From positions 239,001 to 303,000 of the forward strand of contig NZ_OW485601.1 of assembly GCF_937425535.1 (NCBI RefSeq): a stretch of 64,000 bases of DNA, given 5' to 3'. Every line of letters starts with the position of its first letter. Position 1 is the stretch's first letter. The position numbers were made by a program, and so were the translations under genes. Below the pieces are notes generated by a model. That model did not search any database, had not been told where the DNA came from, and saw only the letters and a list, made by a program, of their open reading frames with translations. Below, one piece after another: positions 25,032 to 33,029 of the stretch. The DNA comes from Rhodovastum atsumiense (lineage in GTDB: Bacteria; Pseudomonadota; Alphaproteobacteria; Acetobacterales; Acetobacteraceae).

Positions 25032-26327
25032 TCAGGCGGCGTCGAGGGCCTGGGCCAGATCGGCGATGATGTCATCCGGGTGCTCGATGCCGACCGCGAG
25101 GCGCACATAGCCCGGCGTCACGCCGGTCCGCAGCTGGTCGTCGCCGGTGAGCTGGGAATGCGTGGTGGTAGCCGGATGGATCGCCAGCGAGCGCGCATCG
25201 CCGATATTGGCGACGTGATAGAACAACTGCAGCGCCTCGATGAAGCGGCGGCCGGCCTCGGCCCCGCCGCTCAGCTCGAAGCCCACCAGCGCCCCGTAGC
25301 CGCCGCGCAGATAGGCATCGGCCCGGCGCCTTGCCTCGCCGGTCTGCAGGCCGGGGAAGATGACGCGCTCCACCTTCGGATGCTTCGCCAGGAAGTCGGC
25401 GACGACGATGGCGTTGGCATTGTGCTGTCGCAGTCGCAGCGGCAGCGTCTCCAGCCCCTGGATGAACTGGAAGGCACTGAACGGGGCGATCGCCGCACCG
25501 ATGTCGCGCAGCAGCTTGGCGCGGATGCGCAGCACATAGGCGATCGGGCCAAGCGCCTTCGCCGCCTCGGTCCAGACCAGCCCGTGATAGCTTTCATCGG
25601 GCTGGGTCAGCAACGGGAAGCGATCGGCGTGCTCCTCCCACGGGAAAGTGCCGCCGTCGATGATGACGCCGCCGATCGTGGTGCCATGGCCGCCGATATA
25701 CTTCGTGGTCGAATAGAGCACCGCCGCCGCGCCGTGCTCGATCGGGCGGGCGATCAACGGTGCCGCCGTGTTGTCCACCACCAGCGGCACCCCGAGCGAG
25801 CGGCCGATATCGGCGACCTCGCGGATCGGGAACACGTTCAGCTTCGGATTGGGCAGTGTCTCCGCATAATAAAGCTTGGTGCGGGCATCGGTGGCGCGGC
25901 GGAAATTCTCCGGATCGGAGGGATCGACGAAGCGCGCCTCGATGCCGAGATGGCGCAGCGTCGAGGCGAACAGCGCCCAGGTGCCGCCGTAGAGATCGGT
26001 TGAGGTGACGAAGTTGTCGCCCGCTTCGGCGACGTTCAGCACCGCATAGGCCGAGGCCGCCTGCCCGGAGGCCAGCGCCAGTGCCGCCGCGCCGCCTTCC
26101 AGCGCCGCGATCCGCTGCTCGAAGGCATCCTGCGTCGGGTTGGAAACGCGGGTGTAGATGTGGCCGAGCTCGGAAAGGGCGAACAGCTCCTTGGCGTGGC
26201 TGGTGTCGCGGAACTGATAGGACGTGGTCTGGTAGATCGGTACGGCGACCGCGCCGGTCTCCGGGTCAGAGCGGTAGGTGCCGCCGTGCAGCACGAGAGT
26301 TTCAGCGTTCTTGATCGACAGAGGCAT
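25032..26327 (-). CDS. metY: O-acetylhomoserine sulfhydrylase (MetY), copy 2
   Basis: 431 residues, the same length as copy 1 at 8211-9506. PLP lysine is in YSTTKYIGGHGTTIGG, the cofactor loop is YTRVSNPTQDAFE, and the C-terminus is GVTPGYVRLAVGIEHPDDIIAD. It should make methionine or homocysteine from O-acetylhomoserine and methanethiol or sulfide. It is last in the minus-strand run GMC oxidoreductase, peptide, NifB-like, oxygenase, metY2. Having one MetY in each of two operons associated with cofactor or reductase genes suggests dedicated handling of methanethiol under different conditions. Confidence 0.92.
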   Translation of the reverse strand: MPLSIKNAETLVLHGGTYRSDPETGAVAVPIYQTTSYQFRDTSHAKELFALSELGHIYTRVSNPTQDAFEQRIAALEGGAAALALASGQAASAYAVLNVAEAGDNFVTSTDLYGGTWALFASTLRHLGIEARFVDPSDPENFRRATDARTKLYYAETLPNPKLNVFPIREVADIGRSLGVPLVVDNTAAPLIARPIEHGAAAVLYSTTKYIGGHGTTIGGVIIDGGTFPWEEHADRFPLLTQPDESYHGLVWTEAAKALGPIAYVLRIRAKLLRDIGAAIAPFSAFQFIQGLETLPLRLRQHNANAIVVADFLAKHPKVERVIFPGLQTGEARRRADAYLRGGYGALVGFELSGGAEAGRRFIEALQLFYHVANIGDARSLAIHPATTTHSQLTGDDQLRTGVTPGYVRLAVGIEHPDDIIADLAQALDAA

Positions 26328-26369
26328 GATGCAATCCTGAATGCAAGGACGTCAGGTCAGGGCGGGAAT

Positions 26370-27431
26370 TCAGCCGGCGGACGCAGCCACGAGGGTGCCG
26401 TCCTCGGTGAAGGCGGCGAGGAGATCGGCGTGATGGCGCCGGGCGACATCGGGATGCGAGCGCAGCCGGCCCTTCAGGTGGTTGCGGCCGACATCGTGGA
26501 AGATCGGGTTGCCTGGATCGCGGGTGACACCGCGTGCCGCCGCGGCGAGCGCGGGCGGCAACGACAGCACCGGCACCACCGCATCGAGCCGCGCACCGAG
26601 GAAGAACGCCACCGACAGCCGGTCGGTGCCGGACGGGGGCGACACCACCCGATGCACGTTCGCCCGCAGGTAGCCACCGGAAGCGAGTTCGAGCAACTCG
26701 CCGACATTGATGATGAAGCTGCCGGGCCGGGGCGGTGCGTCGATCCAGCCGGCATCGGTCTCGACCTGCAGGCCGGCGACGCTGTCCTGCAGCAGCACGG
26801 TGACGAAGCCGCCATCCTTGTGCGCGCCCACGCCCTGGTCCCCGCCCGGATCCGCGCCGGCGTCGCGGCCGGGATAGCGTATGATCTTGAGCAACTGGTT
26901 GGGCGAATCCCGGTAGATCGGTGCGAACACGTCGTCCGGCTGGCCGAGCGCGGCGGCAAAGGCGCGGACCATGCGGATGGCGAGCGCGGTCGCCTCGGCC
27001 TGCCATTGCAGCAGCACCGGCCGCAGCGAGGGCAGCGCGGCAGGCCACTGGTTGGGCCCCTGCAGCCGCGTCCAGGCGGGGGCATCGGAGGTACGCGGCA
27101 GCGCCTCGCGCTCGGCGCCGACATCGAGCTGCTCGCGCCAGTCCGGCCGGCCGCGGGTCAGCTCCTGCCCGGCGCGGTTGTAGCCGCGGAAATGCGGCGA
27201 GTTGACCATGGCAATCGCCAGCTTGTCGGCCTCGGGCAGGGCGAAGAAGCGGCGCGCCTCGGCCAGCACGCCGGCCACCAGCGCATCGGGGATGCCATGG
27301 CCGGTGACGTAGAAGAACCCGAAATCGCGCGCGACCCCGCGCAAATGGTCGAGGAACGCCGTCCGTTCCTCGACTCCGCCGTCGAGATGGCGCAGGTCGA
27401 GCAGCGGCAGGGACGACGCGGGCAATGTCAT
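26370..27431 (-). CDS. Isopenicillin N synthase-like Fe(II)/2OG oxygenase
   Basis: A 353-residue oxygenase with an N-terminal DIOX_N region (GFFYVTGHGIP) and the double-stranded helix core. The metal ligands are H and D in VGAHKDGGF and H in ANVHRVV; the 2-oxoglutarate clamp is RLSVAFF. This family hydroxylates or desaturates many small molecules, so the substrate is open. An oxidised thioether, sulfone or sulfonate would suit the neighbours. It starts at ATG 27431 behind GAGGA and lies 7 bp after the NifB-like gene, 42 bp before metY2. Confidence 0.82.
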   Translation of the reverse strand: MTLPASSLPLLDLRHLDGGVEERTAFLDHLRGVARDFGFFYVTGHGIPDALVAGVLAEARRFFALPEADKLAIAMVNSPHFRGYNRAGQELTRGRPDWREQLDVGAEREALPRTSDAPAWTRLQGPNQWPAALPSLRPVLLQWQAEATALAIRMVRAFAAALGQPDDVFAPIYRDSPNQLLKIIRYPGRDAGADPGGDQGVGAHKDGGFVTVLLQDSVAGLQVETDAGWIDAPPRPGSFIINVGELLELASGGYLRANVHRVVSPPSGTDRLSVAFFLGARLDAVVPVLSLPPALAAAARGVTRDPGNPIFHDVGRNHLKGRLRSHPDVARRHHADLLAAFTEDGTLVAASAG

Positions 27432-27438
27432 GGGGTCC

Positions 27439-28395
27439 TCATCCGTGCGAGAAAGTTGGCTCGGCAACGCGATTGTCGCCGTAGAGCTCGGCAGTGAAGT
27501 CACTGACCCCCGGCACGCCGCAGGCATCGGCCCGGCAGCGCTGGCAATGCGTGAAGACGCGCAGATGGCGCCGCGCCGCCTGGCGGGCCCGATGCACCTC
27601 CCCGGCGGTCGGCCTGGGCAGATGCGCGAAACGATGCTGCGGGATCAGCGGAATGACGTTGATCAGCTCCGCCCCGGCGGCGGCGACGCTGCGTGCCACC
27701 TCCTCCACATGCGCATCGTTCACCCCGGGCACGAGCACGGTATTGACCTTCACCGTGATGCCGCGTGCCTTCATGGCGGCGATGCCGTCAAGCTGGTTGC
27801 GGATCAGCCGCTCCGCCGCCGCCACGCCTTCCAGGCGCCGCTGGTGCCAGGCGATCACCGGGCTGATCACCGCCTGGATCGCCGGGTCCACCGCATTCAC
27901 CGTCACCGTCACCGTGCGCACGCCGACCTCGCCGATCGCATCGGCCCGCTCGGGCAGCAGCAGCCCGTTGGTGGACAGGCAGAGCAGCAGTTCGGGCCAG
28001 GCGGCATGCACCAGGGTGAAGGTCCGCAGCGCGTGCCGCGTGAACAGCGGATCGCCCGGCCCGGCAATGCCGACGACCGACAGGGTCGGGCAGAGCAGCA
28101 GGGCGCGCCGGACCACGTCGACCGCCTGCTCCGGCGTCAGCAACCGGGTGGCAACACCGGGCCGGTGCTCGACGTCGTTGAAATCGCGCCGACAGAACCG
28201 GCAGGTGATGTTGCAGCCCGGGCTCACGGGAAGATGCAGCCGGGCGGCGCGGCTGTGCCCCTCGGCGGTCGCGCTGAAGCAGGGATGGCGCCCTTCAAGC
28301 GCGGGAAAGGCCGGCGCGGTGCTGGCCTGGCGCATGCTCTGGATGGCGCAGGCCGGTGCCTGGGGGTCATCCGCTCCGGGCGAGCGCACCGTCAC
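27439..28395 (-). CDS. NifB-like radical SAM protein, short form (MarB candidate)
   Basis: A 318-residue radical SAM enzyme. NifB fuses two [4Fe-4S] units into the 8Fe core used by nitrogenase cofactors. Here the radical SAM cysteines are C61, C65 and C68 (GCNITCRFC). NifB hallmarks are HPCFS (H38, C39), VVGIAGPGDPL, LCLSTNGL and the C-terminal HCQRCRADACG. Two departures stand out: NifB's K[YF]DC cysteine just after the CxxxCxxC motif is missing (DFNDVEHRPG), and there is no C-terminal NifX domain. Start is GTG 28395, overlapping the peptide stop (GTGA). It probably builds the cofactor for MarDK and may correspond to MarB of R. rubrum, which I cannot verify. Confidence 0.82.
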   Translation of the reverse strand: MTVRSPGADDPQAPACAIQSMRQASTAPAFPALEGRHPCFSATAEGHSRAARLHLPVSPGCNITCRFCRRDFNDVEHRPGVATRLLTPEQAVDVVRRALLLCPTLSVVGIAGPGDPLFTRHALRTFTLVHAAWPELLLCLSTNGLLLPERADAIGEVGVRTVTVTVNAVDPAIQAVISPVIAWHQRRLEGVAAAERLIRNQLDGIAAMKARGITVKVNTVLVPGVNDAHVEEVARSVAAAGAELINVIPLIPQHRFAHLPRPTAGEVHRARQAARRHLRVFTHCQRCRADACGVPGVSDFTAELYGDNRVAEPTFSHG

Positions 28396-28472
28396 GTCCG
28401 TGGCCCCTCGGTCGCCGCGAAGCCGGGTTGATTGATCAGCACTCCGCCCCCGTTGGCGATGACGAATTTCAT
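28392..28472 (-). CDS. 26-residue peptide coupled to the NifB-like gene
   Basis: ATG 28472 has AAGGA at a suitable distance upstream, and the stop overlaps the NifB-like GTG start by four bases (GTGA). The peptide begins MKFVIANGGGVLINQPGF and ends TEGPRT. It has no cysteine. It could be a small functional peptide, a leader that controls NifB translation, or a substrate of the radical SAM enzyme. No family was recognised. Its site and spacing make it a better candidate than most short frames here. Confidence 0.45.
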   Translation of the reverse strand: MKFVIANGGGVLINQPGFAATEGPRT

Positions 28473-28540
28473 CGGTCCGTTCCTTCGCTGCTTACCGGCC
28501 GCGGCGGGCGTGGCCCCGCCCCGACAAGCCACGAAACACT

Positions 28541-28594
28541 GCATTTGCACGTTAAATATTATATTATACGGCAATCAACATTAAAATAGTCTCC
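28541..28594 (-). promoter_or_regulatory. AT-rich promoter region of the NifB-like operon
   Basis: This is the only strongly AT-rich stretch between the GMC gene and the peptide. On the minus strand it contains a perfect TATAAT (28563-28568) without a convincing -35, and a TTTAACG (28549-28555, CGTTAAA on the plus strand) resembling the core of the shared motif. An activator-dependent promoter is likely. If so, peptide-nifB-oxygenase-metY2 form their own transcript. Confidence 0.4.
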
Positions 28595-30163
28595 CTAAGG
28601 CGCGGCAGGCGGATCGGCAAGCCAGACAGGTTCGGGCCGCCGCCGCGGCGCGGTCGCGGCGGCGGCGTCCTGCAGAATCCACCCGGCGGCGCGCCCGGCG
28701 ATCATGCGCACCGACAGATGGGGATCGCCGGAAATCAGCGCCGGCATCACCGATGCATCGACGACGCGCAATCCCACGAGGCCATGCACCCGAAGGGTGG
28801 CATCGACGACACCGGCACGGTCGGAGCCGATGCGACAGGTCCCGACCGGATGCCGCAGAGGCATGCCGGCTTCGCGTACATAGGCAAGCAACGTCGCGTC
28901 ATCCGTCACCGCTGCGCCGGGGCCAAGTTCCTCGCCCTGGAGCCCGGCGATGGCAGGCCGCGCCAGCAGGTCCCGTGCCCGCCGCACCCCCGCCAGCACG
29001 ATGTGTTGGTCGACCGGCGCATCGAGGTGGCGAAACCGGATGTGGGGCGGCGTACGTCCGTCGGCCGAGGTGATCAGCACGCTGCCATGGCTGGCCGGCC
29101 GCAACTGGCAGACAGCGCAGGTCAGTCCCGGCCAGGATGCCAATTCCCCGCTTCCGGGCTCCACGGCCACCGGCAGGAAATAAAGCTGCAGATCCGGACG
29201 AAGAGTTGCCGGATCGTCGTGCAGGAAGGCATTGACGCGCGCGGCGCTGAGGGGCGGTGGACCGTGCCGTCCTGCAGCCGCCCGCGGCAGCGCGCAGATC
29301 CGGCGCCAGACGCGCCTCAGCATGCCGCCCCTGGGAGCCCTGTGCAGGCGATGCGTGACGCCCACGAGGAAATGATCGCGCAAATGGCCCCCTGTTGCGG
29401 GCAGGTCCGCGATCACCTCGATGCCGAGGTCACGCAGATACGCGGCCGGTCCGACACCGGAGCGCTGCAGCAGTTGCGGCGAGGCGATGGTGCCGGCGCA
29501 CAGGATCACCTCATGCCCGACATGGGCGAACAGGTCGCGGCCATGATGGCGATAGCGCACCGCCACCGCCCGGTGCCCGGCGAAGACGATCGCCTGCGCG
29601 TACGCATGCAGGCGCAGTTGCAGGTTGGGGCGCCGGCGAGCGGAGGCAAGCATCGCCGCCACGGAACTGCCCTGCGAGCCCTGGGGACGATTCAGCGGAA
29701 CCCGGGCAACGCCCTCTGTGAACGCAGCGGCACTGTCATCATTGTACGGCAGGCCCGCCTGTCGGGTGGCGGCGACAAAGGCATCGATCAACGCATCGCG
29801 TTCCGCGCAACCGCAGGCGCCGGGCGTCGCGCCGGAGTCACGCCTGTCCCCCCCGTCTTCCAGCATGCGGAGGCCTGGCAACACGTCATGCCATCCCCAG
29901 CCGGTATTTCCGGCTGCCGCCCATTCCTCGTAATCCTGGGGCGCGCCATGGACCGGCAACAGCGACCTGATCATCGGCCGATCGCATGACCGTGTGCGGG
30001 CCCCATGCCAGACGCTGCCAGCCGGACCGGGCGAAGGACAGGAACCGGCTTCGCCACCTGCCTCCAGCAGCAGCACGCTGTATCGTCCTTCGGCCGTCAG
30101 CCGATCGGCAAGCGCGCATCCCGCGCTGCCGGCGCCAACGATGACAAAGTCGTAACGGCTCAT
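28595..30163 (-). CDS. GMC-family FAD alcohol oxidoreductase
   Basis: A 522-residue flavoprotein of the choline-dehydrogenase/glucose-oxidase family. The N-terminal FAD motif is FVIVGAGSAGCALADRL. The second signature, GTIASPQLLQRSGVG, is present, and the C-terminal domain has MPLRHPVGTCRIGSD with the family histidine and VDASVMPALISGDPHLSVRMIA. It oxidises a primary alcohol. In this setting 2-(methylthio)ethanol, choline or another alcohol could be the substrate, none provable here. ATG 30163 starts the FAD fold directly. It is divergent from marH2. Confidence 0.85.
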   Translation of the reverse strand: MSRYDFVIVGAGSAGCALADRLTAEGRYSVLLLEAGGEAGSCPSPGPAGSVWHGARTRSCDRPMIRSLLPVHGAPQDYEEWAAAGNTGWGWHDVLPGLRMLEDGGDRRDSGATPGACGCAERDALIDAFVAATRQAGLPYNDDSAAAFTEGVARVPLNRPQGSQGSSVAAMLASARRRPNLQLRLHAYAQAIVFAGHRAVAVRYRHHGRDLFAHVGHEVILCAGTIASPQLLQRSGVGPAAYLRDLGIEVIADLPATGGHLRDHFLVGVTHRLHRAPRGGMLRRVWRRICALPRAAAGRHGPPPLSAARVNAFLHDDPATLRPDLQLYFLPVAVEPGSGELASWPGLTCAVCQLRPASHGSVLITSADGRTPPHIRFRHLDAPVDQHIVLAGVRRARDLLARPAIAGLQGEELGPGAAVTDDATLLAYVREAGMPLRHPVGTCRIGSDRAGVVDATLRVHGLVGLRVVDASVMPALISGDPHLSVRMIAGRAAGWILQDAAAATAPRRRPEPVWLADPPAAP

Positions 30164-30476
30164 CTCGGCCTGTCTTGGCGGATCGACGGCGAGCGCACCG
30201 GAAAGTGGCAAAGCACCGTATTATTCCACATCATCTCCTGGAAAAATGTGCGAATCAACAAAACACTCTGATTGACGGTATGATCAGCATGCGGCAACCT
30301 GCATGGCCTCGCTTTCCATCCGGATGCCGCCAGATTGATGCCATGTCTCACGCAGCCCGGCGCGAGCACCTGCCTGGAGGCAGGCGTCGCAGCCGTGGGA
30401 CGGCCTGCCGGACGGTCCCCCTCTTCCCGCCTCCGCCGGAACCGGGCGGCCATGGCATGCAAGGAGATCCAGCATC
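30164..30476. other. Divergent promoter region between GMC gene and marH2
   Basis: This 313-bp region holds no confident gene. The AT-rich part is 30215-30290. A 24-codon frame on the minus strand overlaps the GMC start by ATGA but has its ATG pressed against an AGGAG, so I do not call it. marH2 has its own strong ribosome site (AAGGAG) at about 30464. Confidence 0.5.
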
Positions 30477-31352
30477 ATGTCTGAAAAGAAACTGAAGCAG
30501 ATCGCGATCTACGGCAAAGGCGGGATCGGCAAATCCACCACCACCTCGAACATCAGCGCCGCCCTCGTCGAAGCCGGCTACAAGGTGATGCAGTTCGGCT
30601 GTGACCCGAAGGCGGATTCGACCAACACCCTGCGCGGCGGCGAATACATCCCCTCGGTGCTCGACCTGCTGGCCGAACGCCGCCGCGTGGATGCGCACGA
30701 GGCGATCTTCCAGGGCTTCGGCGGCATCTACTGCGTCGAGGCCGGCGGCCCGGCCCCCGGCGTCGGCTGCGCCGGGCGCGGTATCATCACCGCGGTCGAA
30801 CTGCTCAAGCAGCAGCAGATCTTCGAGGAGCTTGATCTCGACTTCGTGATCTACGACGTGCTCGGCGACGTGGTGTGCGGCGGCTTCGCCGTGCCGGTGC
30901 GCGAAGGCATCGCCGAACACGTCTTCACCGTGTCCTCGGCCGACTTCATGGCGATCTACGCCGCCAACAACCTGTTCCGCGGCATCGAGAAATACTCCAA
31001 TTCCGGCGGCGCCCTGCTCGGCGGCATCATCGCCAACTCGATGAACACCGACTTCCAGCGCGCCATCATCGACGATTTCGCCGAACGCACGCAGACGCAG
31101 ATCGTGCAGTACGTGCCGCGCTCGATCACGGTCACCCAGGCGGAACTCAAGGGCAAGACCACCATCGAGGCCGCGCCGGATTCGCCGCAGGCCGATGTCT
31201 ACCGCGAACTTGCCCGCCGCATCGCCGCGCATACCGAATCGAAGGTGCCGACGGCGCTCAATCCGCGCGAACTGCGCGAATGGTCGGCCGGCTGGGCGGA
31301 CCAACTGGTGGAAATCGAACGGGCCGCCGAGCATGCCCGCGCCGCGGCCTGA
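30477..31352 (+). CDS. marH: Nitrogenase-reductase-like iron protein, MarH-type (copy 2)
   Basis: 291 residues, with the same P-loop GKGGIGKS (13-20), cluster ligands C98 and C134, and R101 as copy 1. I count 13 differences from MarH1, most near residues 211-233 and at the extreme C-terminus. The two genes are also very close at DNA level, which suggests recent duplication or gene conversion. Unlike copy 1, it is not followed by D and K genes but by an ABC transporter operon, 66 bp downstream. It may supply electrons to MarD2K2, which lacks its own H. Confidence 0.88.
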   Translation: MSEKKLKQIAIYGKGGIGKSTTTSNISAALVEAGYKVMQFGCDPKADSTNTLRGGEYIPSVLDLLAERRRVDAHEAIFQGFGGIYCVEAGGPAPGVGCAGRGIITAVELLKQQQIFEELDLDFVIYDVLGDVVCGGFAVPVREGIAEHVFTVSSADFMAIYAANNLFRGIEKYSNSGGALLGGIIANSMNTDFQRAIIDDFAERTQTQIVQYVPRSITVTQAELKGKTTIEAAPDSPQADVYRELARRIAAHTESKVPTALNPRELREWSAGWADQLVEIERAAEHARAAA

Positions 31353-31418
31353 ACCACCGGCGGCATCCCCCGGCGATCCGGCCGGTTGAACGGAGCCCCC
31401 GTCAGAGGAGGTGCCCCC

Positions 31419-32207
31419 TTGTCTGCTACGGTGTCTGCCACGGCCCCTCTCCGGCTGCTGCTGAGCACCCTGGCCGTGATCATCGCCCTGGGCAGTTGGC
31501 AGGCGCTCACCGCCGGCGGGCTGGTCGGACCCGAGCTGCTGGCGAGTCCGGCCCAGGTGGTCGCCGCCGCGGGGGAAATCCTGCGCGACGGCTATCGTGG
31601 CACCACCCTGGCGCAGAACCTGGCGGCGACGCTGGGACGTTGCCTGGCGGGCTTCGCCCTGGCGGTGCTCATCGGGGTGCCTCTGGGCCTGCTGATGGGC
31701 CTGCAGCCACGTATCGCGGCCGTGCTGGGCGATCTGCTGCAGTTCCTGCGCCCCCTGCCGCCGCTGTCCTACATGATCCTGCTGATCCTGTGGTTCGGTA
31801 CCGGTGACGGCTCGAAGGTCGCGCTGCTGTTCCTGACCGCGCTGCCGATCATCACCAGCGCCACCATGGCCGGCGTCCGGCTGGTGCCGCATGCGCGCAT
31901 CCTCGCCGCCCGCAGCCTCGGGGCCGGGTTCGGGCAGGTGATCCGGCACGTGGTCCTGCCGTCATCTCTCCCCTCGATCTTCACCGGCCTGCGCATCGCC
32001 CTGGCTGCCGCGTTCTCCACCGTGGTGGCGGCCGAGTTGCTGGCGGCAACCGACGGGCTGGGCTGGATGGTGCTCTCGGCCAGCCGCTTCCTGCGCAGCG
32101 ACGTCATTCTGTTGGGCATCCTGCTGCTCGGCCTGTCGGGCATGGCGCTCAGCCATGCCCTGCGCCTGCTCGAACGACGCCTGGTCCACTGGCATGGCCA
32201 TGTCTGA
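31419..32207 (+). CDS. ABC transporter permease (SsuC/TauC-like) A
   Basis: A 262-residue inner-membrane permease with six predicted helices. The coupling loop is AARSLGAGFGQVIRHVVLPSSLPSIFTGLR. I choose TTG 31419 because a near-perfect AGAGGAGGTG site ends six bases before it; no ATG is available nearby. It is the first transporter gene after marH2 and is coupled to a second, different permease. The operon order is permease, permease, binding protein, ATPase. Confidence 0.85.
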   Translation: MSATVSATAPLRLLLSTLAVIIALGSWQALTAGGLVGPELLASPAQVVAAAGEILRDGYRGTTLAQNLAATLGRCLAGFALAVLIGVPLGLLMGLQPRIAAVLGDLLQFLRPLPPLSYMILLILWFGTGDGSKVALLFLTALPIITSATMAGVRLVPHARILAARSLGAGFGQVIRHVVLPSSLPSIFTGLRIALAAAFSTVVAAELLAATDGLGWMVLSASRFLRSDVILLGILLLGLSGMALSHALRLLERRLVHWHGHV

Positions 32208-32997
32208 CGCGGCATCAGAGCCGGCCAGGGCTGCCCCCCTGCAGCCATGGCGCTGGCGCCTGGGGAGCCTCGCGGTGCTGCTGGCGCTCTGGATCGCGGC
32301 AACCGGCAGCGGCATGGTCTCCGGCGTGTTCCTCCCCACGCCCGCGGACCTCTGGGACGCCGGGCTCGAACTGGTCCGCGACGGCTACAAGGACCGCCCG
32401 CTGCTCGATCACATCGGGCTGTCGCTGCTGCGGGTGCTCGGTGGCTTCGGGCTTGGCGCCCTGGCCGGAACCGCGCTCGGGCTGCTCATGGGCTGGCGCG
32501 GCTGGATCGACGCCCTGTTCACGCCGTTCATCGAGTTTCTGCGTCCCCTGCCGCAGCTTGCCTATCTGGTGCTGCTGATCATCTGGCTGGGCATCGGTGA
32601 GACGCCGAAGATCGTGTTGCTGTTCCTCGCGGCCTTGCCGGTCGCCGCCGTCGCCGCGCGTGACGGGGTGCGCCGGGTCCAGTTCGTGCGCGTCGCGGCC
32701 GCCCGCAGCCTGGGGGCGAGCGAGTGGCAGATCTTCCGCCACGTGGTGCTGCCCTCCGCCCTACCAGACATCGTCATCGGTGCGCGGCTGGCGCTCGGCA
32801 TCGTCTACGGCACGCTGATCGCCGCCGAGATCATCGCCGGCAGCTCCGGGATCGGCTGGATGATCCTGGATGCCGGGCGGTTCCTGCGCTCCGACCAGGT
32901 GTTCGTCGGCGTGCTAGTGATCGGCCTGATGGGCGTGGCGCTGGACCGGCTGCTGGTCCTGGTGGAGCACCGGATCGTGCATTGGGCCGGACGCTGA
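32194..32997 (+). CDS. ABC transporter permease (SsuC/TauC-like) B
   Basis: The second permease, about 267 residues, overlaps the first by 14 bases. Its coupling loop is AARSLGASEWQIFRHVVLPSALPDIVIG. Both permeases share the block EFLRPLPQLAYLVLLIIW / QFLRPLPPLSYMILLILW, so they arose by duplication and probably form a heterodimer. ATG 32200, two codons later, is an equally good start. Confidence 0.87.
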   Translation: MAMSDAASEPARAAPLQPWRWRLGSLAVLLALWIAATGSGMVSGVFLPTPADLWDAGLELVRDGYKDRPLLDHIGLSLLRVLGGFGLGALAGTALGLLMGWRGWIDALFTPFIEFLRPLPQLAYLVLLIIWLGIGETPKIVLLFLAALPVAAVAARDGVRRVQFVRVAAARSLGASEWQIFRHVVLPSALPDIVIGARLALGIVYGTLIAAEIIAGSSGIGWMILDAGRFLRSDQVFVGVLVIGLMGVALDRLLVLVEHRIVHWAGR

Positions 32998-33029
32998 CAT
33001 GCCCGGCCGGTATCGCAAGGGAGACAAGG

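Noticed and set aside
30160-30234. 24-codon leader frame overlapping the GMC start
   Set aside because: Its ATG lies directly against the AGGAG, leaving no workable spacing, and the sequence has no recognisable feature.
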